NCBI GenBank assembly: GCA_946886855.1
Contig: CAMPJJ010000129.1
Location: forward strand, 1 to 13,413
From: an uncultured Roseateles sp.
GTDB lineage: Bacteria > Pseudomonadota > Gammaproteobacteria > Burkholderiales > Burkholderiaceae
Length of the DNA stretch: 13,413 nucleotides
Direction: 5' to 3'
The position numbers and the translations under genes were made by a program. Below the pieces are notes generated by a model that saw only the letters and a list, made by a program, of their open reading frames with translations, ran no database searches and was not told the DNA's origin. Below, piece by piece: positions 11,318 through 13,413 of the stretch; the stretch's first letter is position 1; each line of letters starts with the position of its first letter.

Positions 11318-13413
11318 TCAGGCCTCCTCATGCAGCAGATGCCGCTTGAGCGATTCGAATTCGACGGGCAGGTCGGGGGTGTCGCGGTTGCTGGACAGCG
11401 CCATGCGGACGCGGGTCTGTTCGGAGCGGCCCGGCGCGGCTTCCAGCCACAGCCACAGGCGGCGTTCCTTGACGTAGAGCATCGCAAACACGCCGACGAT
11501 CAGCAAGACCGCTCCGAGGTAGACCAGCGTCTGGCCCGGTGCGCGCGTCACCTGGAACACGCTGGCCTGCACCTGCTGGAAGTCGTCCAGCTGCAGGAGG
11601 ACCGGCGACGGATAGAACATCGCGTCGGACAGCGACATCACCGACTGCGTCATGAAGGTCTGCGTGGCCTCGCCCGGCACGGGCTGCGGACGGCCGAGCT
11701 GTTCCTCGGCCTGCTTGTGCAGCTCGAACAGGCTGCCGTTGAGGATGCGCAGCAGCACCTCGGACACGCGGGCGCGCTCCGCCTCGGGCACTTCGCGCTC
11801 GACGAACTGCGACAGCGCCGGCAGGCCGCCCACCGCCGCGCCCTGCGCGGGCGCGTCGGCCTTCAGGCCCTCGGCGCCGGCGAACAGCGTCAGCGTGCGC
11901 AGCGCGGTCGCCTCCAGCTGCGCCTGCATCGCCGGCTTGTCGGGCGGGCTGGCGCCCAGCGCATAACGCCGGGCGGCGAGCAGCCGCTGCGCCGGATCGG
12001 CCAGCGCGCGCCGCAGCGCCAGCCAGCCGTCCATGCTGTCCTTGGCGTCGACGGGGATGCGCAGGTAGCGGAAGTTGTCCGACAGCGTGTCGCGCACGCC
12101 GAGCAGGTAGACCCGGTGGCCGTCGAGCGCCAGCGGCAGCATGTAGTTGTTGTACTCGCGGGCCTGTCCGCTGGCGTCGCGCAGCTTGTAGCTGAACGAC
12201 GGACCGACGTTGCGCAGCGTCTTCCGGCCCTCGAGGTTGGCGCCCGAACCCAGGTGCTGTTCCAGCCGGCCGACCAGGTCCACCTTGCGCACGTCCGTGC
12301 CGTTCTTGTCCTTGCCGTCGTCGGCGAAATTCTCGACGTTGATGACGCGCAGGCCGGTGAACTCGAGGCCGAACTTCTCGCCGTCGGCCGTCAGCGTCGT
12401 GGTGCCGTTGACCTTGCCGTCCAGCGGCGTGTCGTGCGCCGCCTGCAGCGCGCGCAGCTTCAGCTTCATCGACGAACCGCCGTCCTCGAAGCTGCTCTGG
12501 TACAGCGTGACGCCGCGGTAGGTCACCGGTTCGTTGACCTTGACCGTGGCCTTCGTCGTCGAGCCGTCGCGGCGGTCGTGCAGGACGATGTCGCTGGCGA
12601 ACAGCTTGGGCATGCCGGTCGCGTAGTACTCGACGATGAACTTCTTCAGCTCGACGTCGAAGGGCAGGTCCTGCACCACCACGCCGCTGGGCATGGAGAT
12701 CAGCGCGTTCGAAGAACGGCTGCCCTCCGGCACGTACAGGTTGCCGCGGAAGCTCGGGTTGCCGGGCGTCAGGCGGTTGACGTCCGTGACCTGGGTGAGG
12801 TCGTCGCCCTGGTAGATCTGCTTGCCCTGCGCCCACATCATGACGCGCACCACCAGGTCGCCGTCGAACAGCCCGCCCAGGCAGATCAGCACGATGGCCG
12901 AATGCGCCGCCAGATAGCCGATCTTGTGCGCCGAGCCCTTGCGCGCGCCGATCATGACGCCGCCGTTGCGCACCTGGGCGCGGGCCTTCCAGCCTTCGGC
13001 GCCCAGCCAGGCATTGACCTGGCCCAGCGCGGCTTCCGGATTCATGTGCAGGTAGCCCAGCGCCTTGTGCTTGAAGGCCTGGAGCGACTGCTCGCGCATC
13101 GTTTCCTTGTAGGTCTTCAGGTCGCGCAGGATCTTGGGCGTGTGGCGCGCGATGCACAGGCTGGTCGACACCACCAGGAAGGCCAGCATCAGCAGGAACC
13201 ACCAGGCGCTGTAGACGGTGTAGAGGTCGAACTTGCCGAACAGCTCCGACCAGAACGGCCCGAACTGGTTGACGTAGTTGGGCATCGGCTGGCGCTGCTG
13301 CACGACGGTGCCGATCACGGAGGCGATGCACAGCACCGTCAGCAGCGCGATGGCGAAGCGCATCGACGCGACCAGCTCCATGGCGTCGTCGAGCGCGACG
13401 CGCGCAACCGCCT
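11318..13413 (-). CDS. resB: System II cytochrome c biogenesis protein ResB (5' end outside window)
   Basis: This is the membrane partner of CcsB in cytochrome c maturation (ResB/Ccs1 family). The first Met in the window is at 13381 (687 residues from there), but the frame stays open to the right edge and reads AVARVALDDA before it. Family members usually have some 15-30 residues before the SMRFAIALLTVLCIASVIGT segment, so the true start lies beyond the window. Counting from Met 13381, membrane segments are near 7-27, 57-78 and 153-172, the last holding the conserved-looking His in GYLAAHSAIVLICLGG. A large periplasmic domain of about 440 residues follows, then a final membrane segment near 618-640. 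NYVNQFGPFW is typical of Burkholderiales ResB. It ends 1 nt before ccsB, forming the operon resB-ccsB. Confidence 0.96.
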   Translation of the reverse strand, partial: AVARVALDDAMELVASMRFAIALLTVLCIASVIGTVVQQRQPMPNYVNQFGPFWSELFGKFDLYTVYSAWWFLLMLAFLVVSTSLCIARHTPKILRDLKTYKETMREQSLQAFKHKALGYLHMNPEAALGQVNAWLGAEGWKARAQVRNGGVMIGARKGSAHKIGYLAAHSAIVLICLGGLFDGDLVVRVMMWAQGKQIYQGDDLTQVTDVNRLTPGNPSFRGNLYVPEGSRSSNALISMPSGVVVQDLPFDVELKKFIVEYYATGMPKLFASDIVLHDRRDGSTTKATVKVNEPVTYRGVTLYQSSFEDGGSSMKLKLRALQAAHDTPLDGKVNGTTTLTADGEKFGLEFTGLRVINVENFADDGKDKNGTDVRKVDLVGRLEQHLGSGANLEGRKTLRNVGPSFSYKLRDASGQAREYNNYMLPLALDGHRVYLLGVRDTLSDNFRYLRIPVDAKDSMDGWLALRRALADPAQRLLAARRYALGASPPDKPAMQAQLEATALRTLTLFAGAEGLKADAPAQGAAVGGLPALSQFVEREVPEAERARVSEVLLRILNGSLFELHKQAEEQLGRPQPVPGEATQTFMTQSVMSLSDAMFYPSPVLLQLDDFQQVQASVFQVTRAPGQTLVYLGAVLLIVGVFAMLYVKERRLWLWLEAAPGRSEQTRVRMALSSNRDTPDLPVEFESLKRHLLHEEA

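Overview
The window looks like chromosomal DNA of a high-GC betaproteobacterium, most likely of the order Burkholderiales and perhaps near Roseateles/Mitsuaria. That placement is inferred from codon bias, the System II cytochrome c assembly pair, the msrPQ pair, and promoter motifs of the HrpB/HrpX type. No tRNA, rRNA, CRISPR array or transposase was seen.

Left part (1-2630), accessory in character. It holds the last ~43 codons of a LysR-type regulator (minus strand, 5' part missing), an intact APH(3')-type aminoglycoside phosphotransferase (minus), a 7-bp tandem repeat, and a divergent short-chain dehydrogenase (plus). The dehydrogenase promoter contains a TTCG-N16-TTCG box and a matching -10. 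A convergent GNAT acetyltransferase follows.

Middle (2692-4390): msrP-msrQ, the periplasmic methionine sulfoxide reductase. MsrP is a Tat-exported molybdoenzyme and MsrQ is its haem membrane partner. The GNAT gene lies 63 nt downstream on the same strand.

Centre (4537-9693): one 1718-residue gene fills 5.2 kb. The protein has a Ser/Thr/Pro/Gly-rich N-terminus with no acidic residue in the first 100 positions, a pure 12-Asn tract, a long Ala/Gln/Thr-rich helical region, a helical middle domain, and a glycine-rich section that reads like beta-barrel strands. It has no Sec or Tat signal. Its upstream region carries TTCG-N16-TTCG, then 31 nt, then a -10-like hexamer, then a strong Shine-Dalgarno sequence. 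I read it as an orphan type III secretion effector, possibly pore-forming, and could not assign it to a named family.

Right part (9895-13413): a System II cytochrome c biogenesis operon, resB-ccsB, ending in an intrinsic terminator. resB runs off the right edge.

The most unusual point is that two unrelated genes, the giant protein and the dehydrogenase, have the same promoter geometry: box, 31-nt gap, -10, and ATG about 73 nt after the box. They may belong to one HrpB/HrpX-type regulon.
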